Source: an uncultured bacterium
GTDB taxonomy: Bacteria; Bacillota; Clostridia; Peptostreptococcales; Anaerovoracaceae
Length of the DNA stretch: 31,258 nt
NCBI GenBank assembly: GCA_905214225.1
Contig: CAJMLL010000029.1
Coordinates: 1-31,258 of the forward strand
Direction of reading: 5' to 3'
Both the position numbers and the translations under genes were made by a program. The notes under the pieces were generated by a model. That model was not told the origin of the DNA. It saw only the letters and a list, made by a program, of their open reading frames with translations, and did no database searches. This document shows positions 1-7,760 of this stretch, piece after piece; position 1 is the stretch's first letter, and every line of letters begins with the position of its first letter.

Positions 1-54
1 CTCGTCGGGCTCATAACCCGGAGGTCGCAGGTTCAAGTCCTGCCTCCGCAACCA
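1..54 (+). tRNA. tRNA-Met (CAU), 3' part, cut by the window start
   Basis: The anticodon stem-loop is at 5-21, with loop CTCATAA and anticodon CAT at 12-14. The T-stem is GCAGG/CCTGC at 27-31 and 39-43 with loop TTCAAGT. The 3' acceptor strand is at 44-50, the discriminator base is A51 and the encoded CCA is at 52-54. The 5' half lies before the window. The gene is the insertion site of the mobile element that follows, and its 3' end is now supplied by that element. Whether it is an initiator or elongator tRNA-Met cannot be settled without the 5' half. Confidence 0.93.
9..54 (+). repeat. attL: attL: 46-bp direct repeat within the tRNA-Met 3' end
   Basis: The 46 bases are identical to 18258-18303 and stop matching on both sides (base 8 is G against A at 18257; base 55 is T against C at 18304). 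They run from the anticodon loop to the CCA. This is the usual attachment core for tyrosine integrases that use tRNA 3' ends. Because the repeat restores the tRNA, integration leaves the gene intact. Confidence 0.93.
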
Positions 55-63
55 TGTTTTTTC

Positions 64-97
64 AAGGCTTTCAGCGATTTTGCTGGAAGCTTTTTTC
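64..97 (+). terminator. Intrinsic terminator just after the tRNA, supplied by the element
   Basis: The arms GCTTTCAGC (67-75) and GCTGGAAGC (82-90) pair with one G-T wobble around a six-base loop and are followed by six T's (91-96). This stem lies inside the element, so it replaces the original tRNA terminator that was pushed to 18311-18353. Confidence 0.75.
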
Positions 98-110
98 TTG
101 CTTAAAAACG

Positions 111-137
111 AAATCTGACATGTTTCTGACATGTTTT
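111..137 (+). repeat. Tandem TGACATGTTT repeats near attL (candidate integrase arm sites)
   Basis: TGACATGTTT occurs at 116-125 and 127-136. The preceding bases make a 15-base word, AAATCTGACATGTTT at 111-125, identical to 18111-18125 near attR. Short direct repeats inside both ends of an element are typical arm-type binding sites for the N-terminal domain of tyrosine integrases. The binding role is inferred. Confidence 0.5.
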
Positions 138-280
138 TGCTTCTGCGAACTTCCGTACAGCGGCTTGCATTCTGCCAGACCACCCATGTTTTTATTCATC
201 CAATCGCGTGTTCTGCGTGACGGCCTGTACTCCGTTTTCCAGATGCGCATCTTCTTTGTTCTTGCAAATCCCCAACCATG

Positions 281-595
281 ATAGTCGTAAAAGCATATCA
301 ACGGGCGGAGTCAGTACCACGAGCGAACGGAATAATTTGGAATCGTGCTGCATATGCAGTAAAAATATAACACGGACAATTGTAACGGAGAAAACGCTAT
401 ACCCGTTTGAATTATAATGATCATGATATATGCTGTCGTGCAGTGACTTTATTTCCGATGTTTTTTGAGAATCCTGCGCCTCTTCAGGCAGGACGCAACC
501 AATACGGTAGCTGCATCTGAGGTGATGAATTGGAATCGTGCTACTTATATGGTAAAATTCCAGCCTTGGAATCAGGACGTTGCTTTCCAGAGTTT
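281..595 (+). repeat. Non-coding repeat family, copy A
   Basis: About 315 bp, similar to 597-930 and 8301-8640. Conserved blocks in order are a GAACGGAATAATTTGGAAT block (325-343), a GCATATGC-centred motif ending in GTAAAA (347-364), a GACAATTGTAACGGAG block (375-390), a CTCTTCAGGCAGGAC block (479-493), and a second TTGGAATCGTGCT...GGTAAAATT motif (530-559). The second half is more degenerate and lacks ACAATTGT. The 12-bp palindrome CTGCATATGCAG lies at 348-359. Open frames on the minus strand across it are not kept in all copies. Confidence 0.7.
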
Positions 596-596
596 C

Positions 597-930
597 GTCG
601 TGATCGGCGGATAAAGCTATCGACAAGAGAAGTTAGTAGCGCGACCGAACGGAATAATTTGGAATGATACTACACATGCGGTAAAATTACGGCCTTGACA
701 ATTGTAACGGAGAAAACACTAGATCCGTTGAAATTGCAATGATTTCGCAACTTGCTGCTGTTGTGCTTTGTCTTTATTCGCGGCATTTCATTCTGGATTC
801 TGCTCCTCTTCAGGCAGGACACAGCGGATCTAGGGGAATGAATTGGGATCATGCTGCATATGTAGTAAAATCACAGCGCTGACAATTGTAATGAAGGAAG
901 CGATATAACCATTGAAATTACAACAGCAAA
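597..930 (+). repeat. Non-coding repeat family, copy B
   Basis: In tandem with copy A and in the same orientation. It shows the blocks GACCGAACGGAATAATTTGG (643-662), the CACATGCGGTAAAATTAC motif (673-690), TTGACAATTGTAACGGAG (695-712), CTCCTCTTCAGGCAGGAC (804-821), a second motif at 843-872 and a second GACAATTGTAA at 881-891. After each ACAATTGT block comes an AT-rich word about 17-18 bases downstream (TAGATCC, ATATAACC), so a promoter-like reading is possible. The end of this copy (TTGAAATTACAACAGCAA) resembles a stretch at 18083-18099 near attR. Confidence 0.7.
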
Positions 931-950
931 TACGCCGTCTGAAAGATGCG

Positions 951-980
951 CAAAAAAACAGGTCCGCGGATGCGGGCCTG
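951..980 (-). terminator. Intrinsic terminator of the rep operon
   Basis: Read on the minus strand, CAGG-C-CCGC pairs with GCGG-A-CCTG around a four-base ATCC loop and is followed by seven T's (A-run 952-958 on the plus strand). It lies 17 bases beyond the rep stop codon. Confidence 0.8.
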
Positions 981-996
981 AATTTTTATGTGATGA

Positions 997-2115
997 TCAT
1001 TCCTCTTTGGGCGGTTCATCACCGAAAGGAGGCAGAAAAGCGCGCAGCTTGGTTTTGTTCTTCCGGATCCAGGCCTGCGTGGATTTCTTGATGCGATGCT
1101 CCTGGTAATCGTTGACCAGCAGCTTCAAGAGCTCCTTTACTCCCTCTTCTCCCCACGTTGCACGCACCATATCAAACAAAGAAAATAATCCGCTGCCAGT
1201 GATCAGGTAGTCGTATTTGCGGCGAAGTGTAGGGTCTCCCTCGGAAGGATAGGTCAGCAGGACGTCCTTACAGCTTTTGCGCTTGCTGATTTTTGCACAG
1301 AACGGAAGTACCTGCTTTCCGTTATCTGTTACCTCCATAAACGTATATTTGGCCATAATTGCAGCTGCTATGAAGCCTTGCAGATCTTCTGCTTTGCAGT
1401 TTTCCAGTTCTGATGTAAGCTGCCTTGCGTAGCGGGAGTGGTATTCCACTTCCAAACGCACCCAGTTCGTGCAGGCCTTGGCTAATTCTCTTCGAAAGCC
1501 ATACGGATTGTTCAACTGCTCTTTCTTCTTATCATAAAAACGGGCCAGAACACGGGCGTTTTTCCCACGTGCCCCAATGTTGATCGTTTCGGTTTTATCT
1601 CCAGAGGAGAAGGACCGGATCTTGCTCGTATTTCTTTTTCCAGATCCCTGGATGATCTGTACGCTGCCGGAAATAAGATCATTGTAAAGCTGCGTCAGGT
1701 CAATGGGATCATCGATGAAATCGGCGTATACGTCAAGGCGGCTGAGATGGAACTGCAGACCGACGGCAGAGAGCATTTGGAGGATGTCGTTAGCATTGAT
1801 CTGATCCCCGTACTGACGTTCATAGGCAAGACGATAATCGTTCAAGCCACGCGCAGAAAAAAATACGAGAATACCGGAGGAAGGCTGGTCCGGGTTGCAG
1901 GCGATGTGCATGGCGAGATCCCCGTAGCCATAAACTGTGCTGTAATGCGCAATACCGTCCTTGTGGTACTTTGGCGTGAAAAGATCAAGGTGAAGTGCAG
2001 TCTCAACTTTGCTGATCAGTCCTTCACTTACGTGTCTCCATGCGTCTGCACTGGATAGATCATACAAATTGTAATCGATAACGATGGTGAGCTGATCGAT
2101 GCCAAGATAAAGCAT
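997..2115 (-). CDS. Rep_trans-family replication initiator/relaxase (Tn916 Orf20 / NicK-like)
   Basis: A 372-residue protein of the rolling-circle initiator family that nicks the origin of circularised integrative elements and starts transfer or replication. The family shows in SRLDVYADF (125-133), a metal/DNA-binding stretch, and in the conserved block with INIGARGKNARVLARFYDKK (178-197), which matches the glycine-rich strand and 'YdK' motif of Tn916 Orf20-type proteins. Tyr194 is a candidate for the nicking tyrosine; this is inferred by position. The start ATG follows an AAAGGAGG site with good spacing. The gene is last in a minus-strand run after the coupling ATPase, 72 bases away, and is followed by an intrinsic terminator. 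Length is close to family members of about 330-400 residues. It marks the element as able to be processed for transfer. Confidence 0.85.
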   Translation of the reverse strand: MLYLGIDQLTIVIDYNLYDLSSADAWRHVSEGLISKVETALHLDLFTPKYHKDGIAHYSTVYGYGDLAMHIACNPDQPSSGILVFFSARGLNDYRLAYERQYGDQINANDILQMLSAVGLQFHLSRLDVYADFIDDPIDLTQLYNDLISGSVQIIQGSGKRNTSKIRSFSSGDKTETINIGARGKNARVLARFYDKKKEQLNNPYGFRRELAKACTNWVRLEVEYHSRYARQLTSELENCKAEDLQGFIAAAIMAKYTFMEVTDNGKQVLPFCAKISKRKSCKDVLLTYPSEGDPTLRRKYDYLITGSGLFSLFDMVRATWGEEGVKELLKLLVNDYQEHRIKKSTQAWIRKNKTKLRAFLPPFGDEPPKEE

Positions 2116-2177
2116 GTTCTGACCTCCTTTATTTTGTGCTTGTAATGAGTCTCACGGTAGTCTCATATTTTTAATCA

Positions 2178-2202
2178 GTGGGGGTTATTACTGTTGCCCC
2201 AC
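2178..2202. other. Inverted repeat upstream of rep, candidate oriT / nick region
   Basis: The arms GTGGGG (2178-2183) and CCCCAC (2197-2202) enclose a 13-base loop. It spans the stop codon of the coupling-ATPase gene, just upstream of rep. In ICEBs1 and Tn916 the oriT is a G/C-tract inverted repeat close to the relaxase gene. The match here is in position and general form only. Confidence 0.35.
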
Positions 2203-3504
2203 CCCGCCCGCCTGGCAGCCCTGCGGGCTGCGGCGAACGGAATGGAAAGCATCCTCCATTGAGAACGCGAGTTCAGGAAATGTGCAGGAAGCTATTCCCT
2301 GCGATACACCGGCTGCTTTATAGAAAGCTTCTCCAGGGCACGCTGTTTTAAAAGGAAGCTCCTTTGCTTCTTTTTCACCGAAGACAGTAACGGCAGTTTC
2401 CTTCTCCATACCTCTTCGTAACAGTATCTTTGTCGGCAGGTTATCCCGGATACGTGTAGGAATGGTCTGCGCATTTGCCTGCTGTGCGATCAACAGGATG
2501 AATACGCCTAACTGTCTGCCCATCAGGATTACCTGGTCAATGACACTGGCAGCTTGATCTCGTTCAGCCTTTGGCCGCGTTGAAAGTACGCTTTGAAAGG
2601 CCGCATATTCATCGAAGATAAGGAAGACTGCAGGAAATTCAATGGTGCGGTAATCTCCGTCGATGCGGAAGCCGAGTTTTTTTTGAACCGCGTGACTTCG
2701 CTGAAGAAGAACGTCAGCAACCGTTTTCAGCAAAGACAGAATTTCTTCGAGGTTTGTTGCGGTTTTATCAGGAGCAAGGTAACGGCCGATGGTAGCAATA
2801 CCAGCATTTTTAGGATCGCAGTAATAGACATCATCGCCATGCAGAAGCAGCTGCAAGACCAAGGAATATGCGGCATAAGACTTGCCGGAACCGGTTTGCC
2901 CGGCAATCAATATGCTCTGATAATCAACGGTTGTGTCCTTGTCAACGAATAGCTGATATCGTCCTGTTCCGTTGCGACACTCTAAAATGAAGTCGTTGAA
3001 GCATTGGAAGGAATATTTCGCACTGTAATTTTTTGAAACGATCTTATATTCGATTGTGTTTCCATCATCGGATTCAGCGAACATATCAACAGTATACTGG
3101 CAAAGCGCTGGACTAATATCGATCTCATCCAGTTTTCTTTTGTTTCCACGGATAGAATTTTCGATTTTCACTTCTCCGCGCATTTGATCATCACTCAAAA
3201 GGACAGAGACGAAAGGGTAGTGAATGCTACCTGTAGGATAGGTCTCGTAATATCCGGCTGCATACAGCTGGCGAATGATGCGGAGCCTGAGCCGAAATTC
3301 CGCAATCTTTTTGCGGCTGAGATTACAGATATATTTGAGGAATAGCGCTTCAAGGATGACAGAAAAAATCATGATGACCACAGCAATTCCTACGGCACCG
3401 GTCAGCTGAAAGTGGATGAAAAAAAGGGCTGCGGCAGTTGATACCGCAGCCAGACCAGCAAGAACGATGCCGATAGCGGCTTTAATTCTTTGCTGCATTG
3501 TCAT
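2188..3504 (-). CDS. FtsK/SpoIIIE-like coupling ATPase (Tn916 Orf21-type)
   Basis: A membrane-bound DNA-pumping ATPase of the kind that couples the relaxosome to a mating channel. The start chosen is the ATG at 3504, nine bases after AAGGAG, giving 438 residues; an ATG at 3537 would add 11 residues but has no good site. Two membrane segments lie at about 9-30 and 34-56. Walker A is AGQTGSGKS (201-209), and Walker B is FLIFDEY, with Asp298 and Glu299. A GRQLGVFILLIAQQ stretch (329-342) fits the sensor strand of the family. The C-terminus is low-complexity and overlaps a GGCAGCC/GGGCTGC stem in the DNA. The start overlaps the preceding gene by 23 bases, so translation is probably coupled. It acts with the rep product. 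Confidence 0.85.
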   Translation of the reverse strand: MTMQQRIKAAIGIVLAGLAAVSTAAALFFIHFQLTGAVGIAVVIMIFSVILEALFLKYICNLSRKKIAEFRLRLRIIRQLYAAGYYETYPTGSIHYPFVSVLLSDDQMRGEVKIENSIRGNKRKLDEIDISPALCQYTVDMFAESDDGNTIEYKIVSKNYSAKYSFQCFNDFILECRNGTGRYQLFVDKDTTVDYQSILIAGQTGSGKSYAAYSLVLQLLLHGDDVYYCDPKNAGIATIGRYLAPDKTATNLEEILSLLKTVADVLLQRSHAVQKKLGFRIDGDYRTIEFPAVFLIFDEYAAFQSVLSTRPKAERDQAASVIDQVILMGRQLGVFILLIAQQANAQTIPTRIRDNLPTKILLRRGMEKETAVTVFGEKEAKELPFKTACPGEAFYKAAGVSQGIASCTFPELAFSMEDAFHSVRRSPQGCQAGGVGQQ

Positions 3505-3904
3505 TGTTATTTGCTCCTTTTTTGTGATAATGCTCACACCGACGAAAGCGAAGAATCAGCGAATAATTGATGTAATAGCTGTTTTCTGGATCAAAATCGA
3601 AGACGGAAAATTCATCGCCTACCTTCAATTCCTGAAAAATTTCGGATGGATTACCATTGATAATAGTCAGAGTGATATTCTGGAATTTCACGCCCTCACG
3701 TGGAGTGATACCGTCCTTTTTGAGACCGTAAAATCCTGCAGGTGCGTTATCCTCCATAATTAACGCGTTGATTCTGACGCCATTAGGCGTTTTCCCCTTG
3801 CCATCGTGTGTATCGAGGCTGAGTGCCTTGAAGTGATTGCCGGTGATCTTCAAAAAATCGTCGACCAAAATGACAGTTTTTGCAAATTTCGTTTCATTAT
3901 TCAT
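3482..3904 (-). CDS. Small conserved-position element protein, function unknown
   Basis: 140 residues, acidic in the middle with an Asn-rich tail (NNNDNAAKN). The ATG follows AAGGAGGAG closely. No transmembrane segment or signal peptide is seen. It sits directly before the coupling ATPase, which is where Tn916-like elements carry Orf22/Orf23 (DUF961-type) proteins. I see no clear residue match to DUF961, so the resemblance is positional only. The protein looks like a beta-rich, OB-like small fold (several alternating hydrophobic strands around 68-125), but that is a guess from pattern. It is translated directly after the 131-residue gene, whose stop codon abuts its start. Confidence 0.7.
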   Translation of the reverse strand: MNNETKFAKTVILVDDFLKITGNHFKALSLDTHDGKGKTPNGVRINALIMEDNAPAGFYGLKKDGITPREGVKFQNITLTIINGNPSEIFQELKVGDEFSVFDFDPENSYYINYSLILRFRRCEHYHKKGANNNDNAAKN

Positions 3905-4300
3905 TTAAAACTCCTCCTTATAACAGTGAAAATAATTGATTCTTTCGTCCGATCTAGAAGAAGGCACATCGAAGATGCCGATCCGCGGATTTCCGCTGCC
4001 GAAATCAGGCGAAGCAAGATACAGCAGTTTGTCCTCGTGAATCACCGGCCTCCAGATTACATGCTTCAGATGGTCTTCGAATTCCGGTGATACATCGATG
4101 CAGGCCTGCAGGGCCGCAATTTTTTCATCCTCGTCCATTTCCCTTGCTGTTTTTCTGTTAAACAGAACGAAAACAGGGAGGTTAGGGCTATCCGTGATTA
4201 CCGCCAGCGCATTGTTGGCTTTCCTCGCGGAGTTCAAGACGAAAGCCTCACCTTCTTCATAGAAAAGGGTATCGCCATTTTTCATTTCGATTCTTCTCAT
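3905..4300 (-). CDS. Small element protein, function unknown
   Basis: 131 residues, starting after AAAGGAAG. No signal peptide, membrane segment or metal-binding cysteines are seen. It lies between the excisionase-like gene and the 140-residue gene in one minus-strand run with almost no spacing, so it is probably in the transfer-processing operon. I do not recognise the family. The composition is that of a soluble mixed alpha/beta protein rich in acidic residues near the middle (AREMDEDEKIAALQ). Confidence 0.65.
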   Translation of the reverse strand: MRRIEMKNGDTLFYEEGEAFVLNSARKANNALAVITDSPNLPVFVLFNRKTAREMDEDEKIAALQACIDVSPEFEDHLKHVIWRPVIHEDKLLYLASPDFGSGNPRIGIFDVPSSRSDERINYFHCYKEEF

Positions 4301-4320
4301 GTTTGATCTTCCTTTCTTTA

Positions 4321-4512
4321 TTAGGATGTGTTTTCCCCGGAGAGAAAGTTCTCCAAGGAATCAATGTCAATGAGGAATTTCCGTCCGGCCTTGAGTGTCC
4401 GGATTTTATGATCAGCAACGAGAGTCCGAATGAAGTATTCTGTGATAGCAGAATCTGGATCATTTGCTTTAATCATGTCCAGTGTCTGTCGAATAGTTCT
4501 CAGCCTCGTCAT
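4321..4512 (-). CDS. Excisionase-like HTH protein (Xis-type)
   Basis: 63 residues, preceded by a strong AAGGAGGGGG site. The middle (SAITEYFIRTLVADHKIRTL, 20-39) and KAGRKFLIDIDSLENFL (40-56) follow the winged-helix 'excisionase family' pattern: a helix-turn-helix, then a G-R-K-hairpin and a short helix. Such proteins bend DNA at the element ends and bias the integrase towards excision, and many also regulate the transfer operon. It is the first gene of the minus-strand run, divergent from the zinc-ribbon/integrase operon, which is a usual place for a switch protein. Confidence 0.75.
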   Translation of the reverse strand: MTRLRTIRQTLDMIKANDPDSAITEYFIRTLVADHKIRTLKAGRKFLIDIDSLENFLSGENTS

Positions 4513-4538
4513 TGTGATCCCCCTCCTTGAAATTGATA

Positions 4539-4567
4539 TTGTTTTCTTTACAATTACAGGATATAAT
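4539..4567 (+). promoter_or_regulatory. Promoter for the zinc-ribbon / integrase operon
   Basis: TTGTTT (4539-4544) and a perfect TATAAT (4562-4567) are separated by 17 bases. The start of transcription would fall near 4574, inside the palindrome at 4567-4580. The -35 box is weak, which suggests an activator or low basal activity. Confidence 0.6.
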
Positions 4568-4580
4568 ATTTCTAGAAATA
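4567..4580. promoter_or_regulatory. 14-bp perfect palindrome at the transcription start, candidate operator
   Basis: TATTTCTAGAAATA is its own reverse complement and lies directly after the -10 box in the divergent region between the xis-like gene and the integrase operon. A repressor bound here would block the plus-strand promoter. The binding protein is unknown; the divergent HTH protein is one candidate. Confidence 0.45.
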
Positions 4581-4638
4581 AAACTCGTGGAAGTTAAAAA
4601 TAGTAAAATCCACATATTTTAAAGAGAGGGAGATCATT

Positions 4639-5871
4639 ATGAAGGACGCAAAATATGAAATGTATTCTGTGCACGACATTTTCAAGATTCCTTCTGATCC
4701 AGCAAAAATATCAACGTTACCACGCGCAGAAGTTGATGTCGTTCCAGTTTCCAGGTTTCTGGAAATAGAAGGAAACGATAATTGTACTTCCGTTTGGGTA
4801 ACGATCGTAAAAGGGACGTCCGGGAACTGCTGGGATGTGGCGCTGGATGAAGGCAAAGGAGAAAAGTCCGTCCAGCAGCCATTAATTTCATATTTCATGA
4901 AAATCAGGAAATTCTGTTGCGACATGCTTGATTCGATAACCTTGCAGCTCTTACAAATCAAGGACATGCAAAGAAGTTCGGATTATGACTTCAAACAAAG
5001 TCCTAATGAAATGAAGGAGATTTTATCTGACTACAGCGCGTTGAAACGGAACTTATACAAAGTGCTGTGTATAATAGACGTTATTTTGAAAAAAGGGTTT
5101 TGCAATACAGAATACTACAATCAGATGTGCGCTGGACTGGAAACATTCTGTGGTGATTTAGGTAGCCGAGATTTATTTCCAGATCTGCGTCATGATTATC
5201 TGTCGTCGCGAGACGACCATGCTGTAATTCGGGAGATTGATGGCACGGAGTATGAAGTTAGAGAAATCAAAAGAAAAAATCCCGAACCTTTCGAATACAC
5301 ATGGGAGGAATACGTGGACGCGGTCTACGCTGATAAGTTTGCGGGTCCGTACATGACGTTTTTGTCAAATAACAGCCTGCAGATGATGCTTACGCTTTTG
5401 CATGAGATAAGCAGATATGGTATAAAGATACGCGCATGTCATTACTGCGGAAAGATTTACGTCGGACAGCAAAAAAATCAGAAGTACTGCAGCAAATCGT
5501 GTGCGCGTAGGGCGAAGACAATACACACAATAAAAAGCAATGATCAGGATATCATAAAAGCGAGGAATCAGATGAAGCAGAATGCAGCCGGTAATTTCAG
5601 AAGATATATTGCCGGAAAAGCCGAAAGTTATGATATCGAATGCTTCAACATTCCGCAAGATAAATACGAAAAGGATAATCATGACCGGTTTACGCAGGCG
5701 GTACAGAAAAAGTCAGAGGATCTGTTTAAACGTGCTGTGGATCTGCTGATTATACAGCAAGAAAATAAAGTCGAAGATGGCTTAATGAGCGAAGAAGATC
5801 TTGTTACATGGCTCAGGAAATCAGGAAGGAAGGGACATCATCGTGGCAAGCGTAACAGTAAACAAAAATAA
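4639..5871 (+). CDS. Zinc-ribbon protein of unknown function, coupled to the integrase
   Basis: 410 residues, starting after GAGGGAG. The only clear motif is a four-cysteine metal site: CHYCGK (269-274) followed about 15 residues later by YCSKSCARR, i.e. CxxC and CxxxC with a basic tail. This kind of treble-clef/ribbon occurs in Firmicutes proteins annotated DUF6076 or as CGNR-like, so DNA or RNA binding is plausible. The long N-terminal part is helical and unrecognised. The C-terminus is strongly basic. Its last 29 bases overlap the integrase start, so the two are probably translated together. A role in controlling integration or excision is inferred from this coupling only. Confidence 0.75.
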   Translation: MKDAKYEMYSVHDIFKIPSDPAKISTLPRAEVDVVPVSRFLEIEGNDNCTSVWVTIVKGTSGNCWDVALDEGKGEKSVQQPLISYFMKIRKFCCDMLDSITLQLLQIKDMQRSSDYDFKQSPNEMKEILSDYSALKRNLYKVLCIIDVILKKGFCNTEYYNQMCAGLETFCGDLGSRDLFPDLRHDYLSSRDDHAVIREIDGTEYEVREIKRKNPEPFEYTWEEYVDAVYADKFAGPYMTFLSNNSLQMMLTLLHEISRYGIKIRACHYCGKIYVGQQKNQKYCSKSCARRAKTIHTIKSNDQDIIKARNQMKQNAAGNFRRYIAGKAESYDIECFNIPQDKYEKDNHDRFTQAVQKKSEDLFKRAVDLLIIQQENKVEDGLMSEEDLVTWLRKSGRKGHHRGKRNSKQK

Positions 5872-7108
5872 AAAGGGAGAGATTGTTTCCTTTCGTCTTC
5901 GTCAATATAAAGGTAGAAATGAAGCAGGAAAAGAATATCAGCCTTATACCATCACCGTTAAAATGCCTGAGGGATTGTCCAAGACAAAACAGAAAAAATA
6001 CATTGAAGCGAAAAAGATTGAGTACGAAGAAGCATGCAAGTCAGGCTTTCACCAAGACGGAAAATTACGTTTCGACAGGTATGCCGCATATGTGATGAAG
6101 CTTAAGAAAAGACAGGGTGTGAAACGCAGCACTCTTGAGCGTTACGAAGAAATGCTCGGTCGGATTAACAAAGAAATCGGATTCCGTAAACTGACGGAGA
6201 TTACTCCTGTGATTTTAAATAAAATGTATATGAAGTTCTCAGAAACAGGACAAAATAAGCGGACCGGAGGAGGATTGGCTGCAAAGACTATTTTGGAACA
6301 CCATAATTTGATTCAGACAATCTTAGAAACGGCATACAAGGAAGGCTACATCACATACAATCCAGCACATCGAGCAACGCCGCCTAAAGTTACGAAGAAA
6401 GATCCGGAGTTTTTTTCTTTAGACGAACTGCATACAATCATGGATGCAATGCAGGATGAGCCGATCACCTGGAAATCACTTGTGTATTTTCTGATTTTGT
6501 CGGGATGTCGCCGCGGAGAAGCACTTGGGGTCAAGTGGGAGGACATTGATGAGAAAAATCAGCTTGTCCGTATAGATAGCGAAGTATTGTACTCCGCAAA
6601 AGAGGGCACGTACCCTGACACGACTAAGACAGACAACTCAGTCAGAAGCATTAAATTACCGAAGGAGATGTTCGATCTGTTTCGGCAGTTAAAGGAATTC
6701 CAGGACGGTCAGCGTGCGAAATATGGTGATCAATGGCACGAGACTGGATATGTCTGGACACGCTATAGACTCAGTAATCGTAATGCCAGGCACAAAATGT
6801 ATCCCGGAGATGCCTTGCATCCTGATTCCGTGAATGATTACTTAAAGAAGCATCTTCGAAAAGCTTTGGCAGAAGACAAGAATATACATTCGCACATGTT
6901 CCGTCATTCTCTTCCGTCTGCTCTGATTCCTGCAGGTATATCGCTTTCTGAGGTATCTAAAATGCTGGGACATGCAAATCCGGGATTTACAGCCCAAGAA
7001 TATACGCACATAAGACAGGAGTATACTGCCAGGGCGTCCGACGCATATTCGGATTTATTATTACACGATGACGATAAAGAAGACAAAAAGGAAAAAGACA
7101 AGAAGTAA
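5843..7108 (+). CDS. int: Tyrosine site-specific recombinase (integrase) of the element
   Basis: The start chosen is GTG at 5843 after AAGGAAGGGA, giving 421 residues; an upstream ATG at 5801 lacks a site. The N-terminus (1-60) is a basic arm-binding domain, about 70-180 the core-binding SAM-like domain, and about 190-400 the catalytic domain. Catalytic residues visible are Arg223 in GCRRGEALG, Lys262 in TKTDNS, His351 and Arg354 in HMFRH, His377 in LGHANP, and the nucleophile Tyr387 in EYTHI. All are in the usual order, so the enzyme should be active. It would recombine the 46-bp tRNA repeats. The C-terminus ends in a Lys/Asp-rich tail. It is followed by hairpins and a terminator. Confidence 0.95.
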   Translation: MASVTVNKNKKGEIVSFRLRQYKGRNEAGKEYQPYTITVKMPEGLSKTKQKKYIEAKKIEYEEACKSGFHQDGKLRFDRYAAYVMKLKKRQGVKRSTLERYEEMLGRINKEIGFRKLTEITPVILNKMYMKFSETGQNKRTGGGLAAKTILEHHNLIQTILETAYKEGYITYNPAHRATPPKVTKKDPEFFSLDELHTIMDAMQDEPITWKSLVYFLILSGCRRGEALGVKWEDIDEKNQLVRIDSEVLYSAKEGTYPDTTKTDNSVRSIKLPKEMFDLFRQLKEFQDGQRAKYGDQWHETGYVWTRYRLSNRNARHKMYPGDALHPDSVNDYLKKHLRKALAEDKNIHSHMFRHSLPSALIPAGISLSEVSKMLGHANPGFTAQEYTHIRQEYTARASDAYSDLLLHDDDKEDKKEKDKK

Positions 7109-7118
7109 ACAATCCACG

Positions 7119-7191
7119 CTCTGACCGCATAAATTCGACGGTCAGAGGGAGAATCGGAGTATCCGGCCCCATATATCTCAGGGCCGGATAC
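7119..7191 (+). other. Two perfect hairpins after the integrase
   Basis: The first has arms CTCTGACCG (7119-7127) and CGGTCAGAG (7139-7147). The second has arms GTATCCGGCCC (7159-7169) and GGGCCGGATAC (7181-7191). Neither is followed by a clean T-run. They may protect the transcript end or act with the terminator at 7216. Confidence 0.6.
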
Positions 7192-7215
7192 GATTATTAT
7201 ATTGTTGAAAGGTAA

Positions 7216-7250
7216 CCACACGCAGAAAACGTGTGGATTTTTTATTTTTT
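7216..7250 (+). terminator. Intrinsic terminator after the integrase operon
   Basis: CCACACG (7216-7222) pairs with CGTGTGG (7230-7236) and is followed by a T-rich run (ATTTTTTATTTTTT). Confidence 0.85.
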
Positions 7251-7277
7251 GCCGCTTTTTCCGCTCGCATTTTAATC

Positions 7278-7420
7278 TGGCGGCTTCCTTTCCCGCAAGG
7301 GTGCAAGCACTTTTATAGAAAAGCAAGCCCTTGCAGTCTCGTTGCCGCCATAAATTGCGCAGCTATCAAAAGCGACGCGGGAGCGTGAGCGACCGCAGGG
7401 GATATGCCGTAAGGCGGAAA
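7278..7420 (+). promoter_or_regulatory. Structured leader upstream of the DUF3846 gene
   Basis: Nested inverted repeats: outer arms TGGCGGC (7278-7284) and GCCGCCA (7344-7350), inner arms GCAAGGG (7295-7301) and CCCTTGC (7328-7334). A GC-rich purine-patterned stretch (GGGAGCGTGAGCGACCGCAG, 7379-7398) follows, then the AAAGGA site of the next gene. This fits a folded 5' leader or small RNA. I cannot assign it to a known class. Confidence 0.45.
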
Positions 7421-7429
7421 GGATAAAAA

Positions 7430-7744
7430 ATGAAAGCACTCGTAATTAGGGAAAAGCAGGAACCATACGTAGATGAAATCGGACAGACGCTGAGCGAATT
7501 GCAGCATCTGGTAGACGGACGCATCGAAGTCATTTACCTGGATGCGGGAACGGTGCTTGTTTGCAATGAGGAAGGCAAGATTTTGGGGCTTCCGGCAAAC
7601 CGCCCAATCTTGGACAAAAATGGGATTCCGGTTGACTACATTGCCGGAACATTCCTGATCTGCGGCACATCGTGGGAAAGCGATGATTTTAAGGATCTGA
7701 ACAAAGCACAGATTCGCCGTTACAGCCGGATGTTTGCATTATAG
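7430..7744 (+). CDS. DUF3846 domain protein
   Basis: 104 residues, starting after AAAGGA. The whole protein fits the DUF3846 pattern: an N-terminal strand, LQHLVDGRIEV (24-34), then the hallmark CNEEGKILGLPANRPI (45-60) and an IAGTFLICG strand (65-80). DUF3846 proteins are small cytoplasmic proteins spread on Firmicutes plasmids, phages and conjugative elements; their biochemical role is not established. It is the first gene of a short two-gene run with the J-domain protein, 16 bases downstream. Confidence 0.85.
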   Translation: MKALVIREKQEPYVDEIGQTLSELQHLVDGRIEVIYLDAGTVLVCNEEGKILGLPANRPILDKNGIPVDYIAGTFLICGTSWESDDFKDLNKAQIRRYSRMFAL

Positions 7745-7760
7745 GAAGGAGTGAGCGAAA

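Noticed and set aside
192..852. Minus-strand ORFs across repeat copies A and B (and 8116-8379 in copy C) that share a peptide containing QHDSKLFRS
   Set aside because: The shared peptide comes from the DNA repeat. Copy B has a stop in the same frame, and no copy has a ribosome-binding site, so coding is unlikely.
2216..2232. GGCAGCC/GGGCTGC-type hairpin at the end of the coupling ATPase gene as a terminator
   Set aside because: It lies within the coding sequence and has no T-run on either strand.
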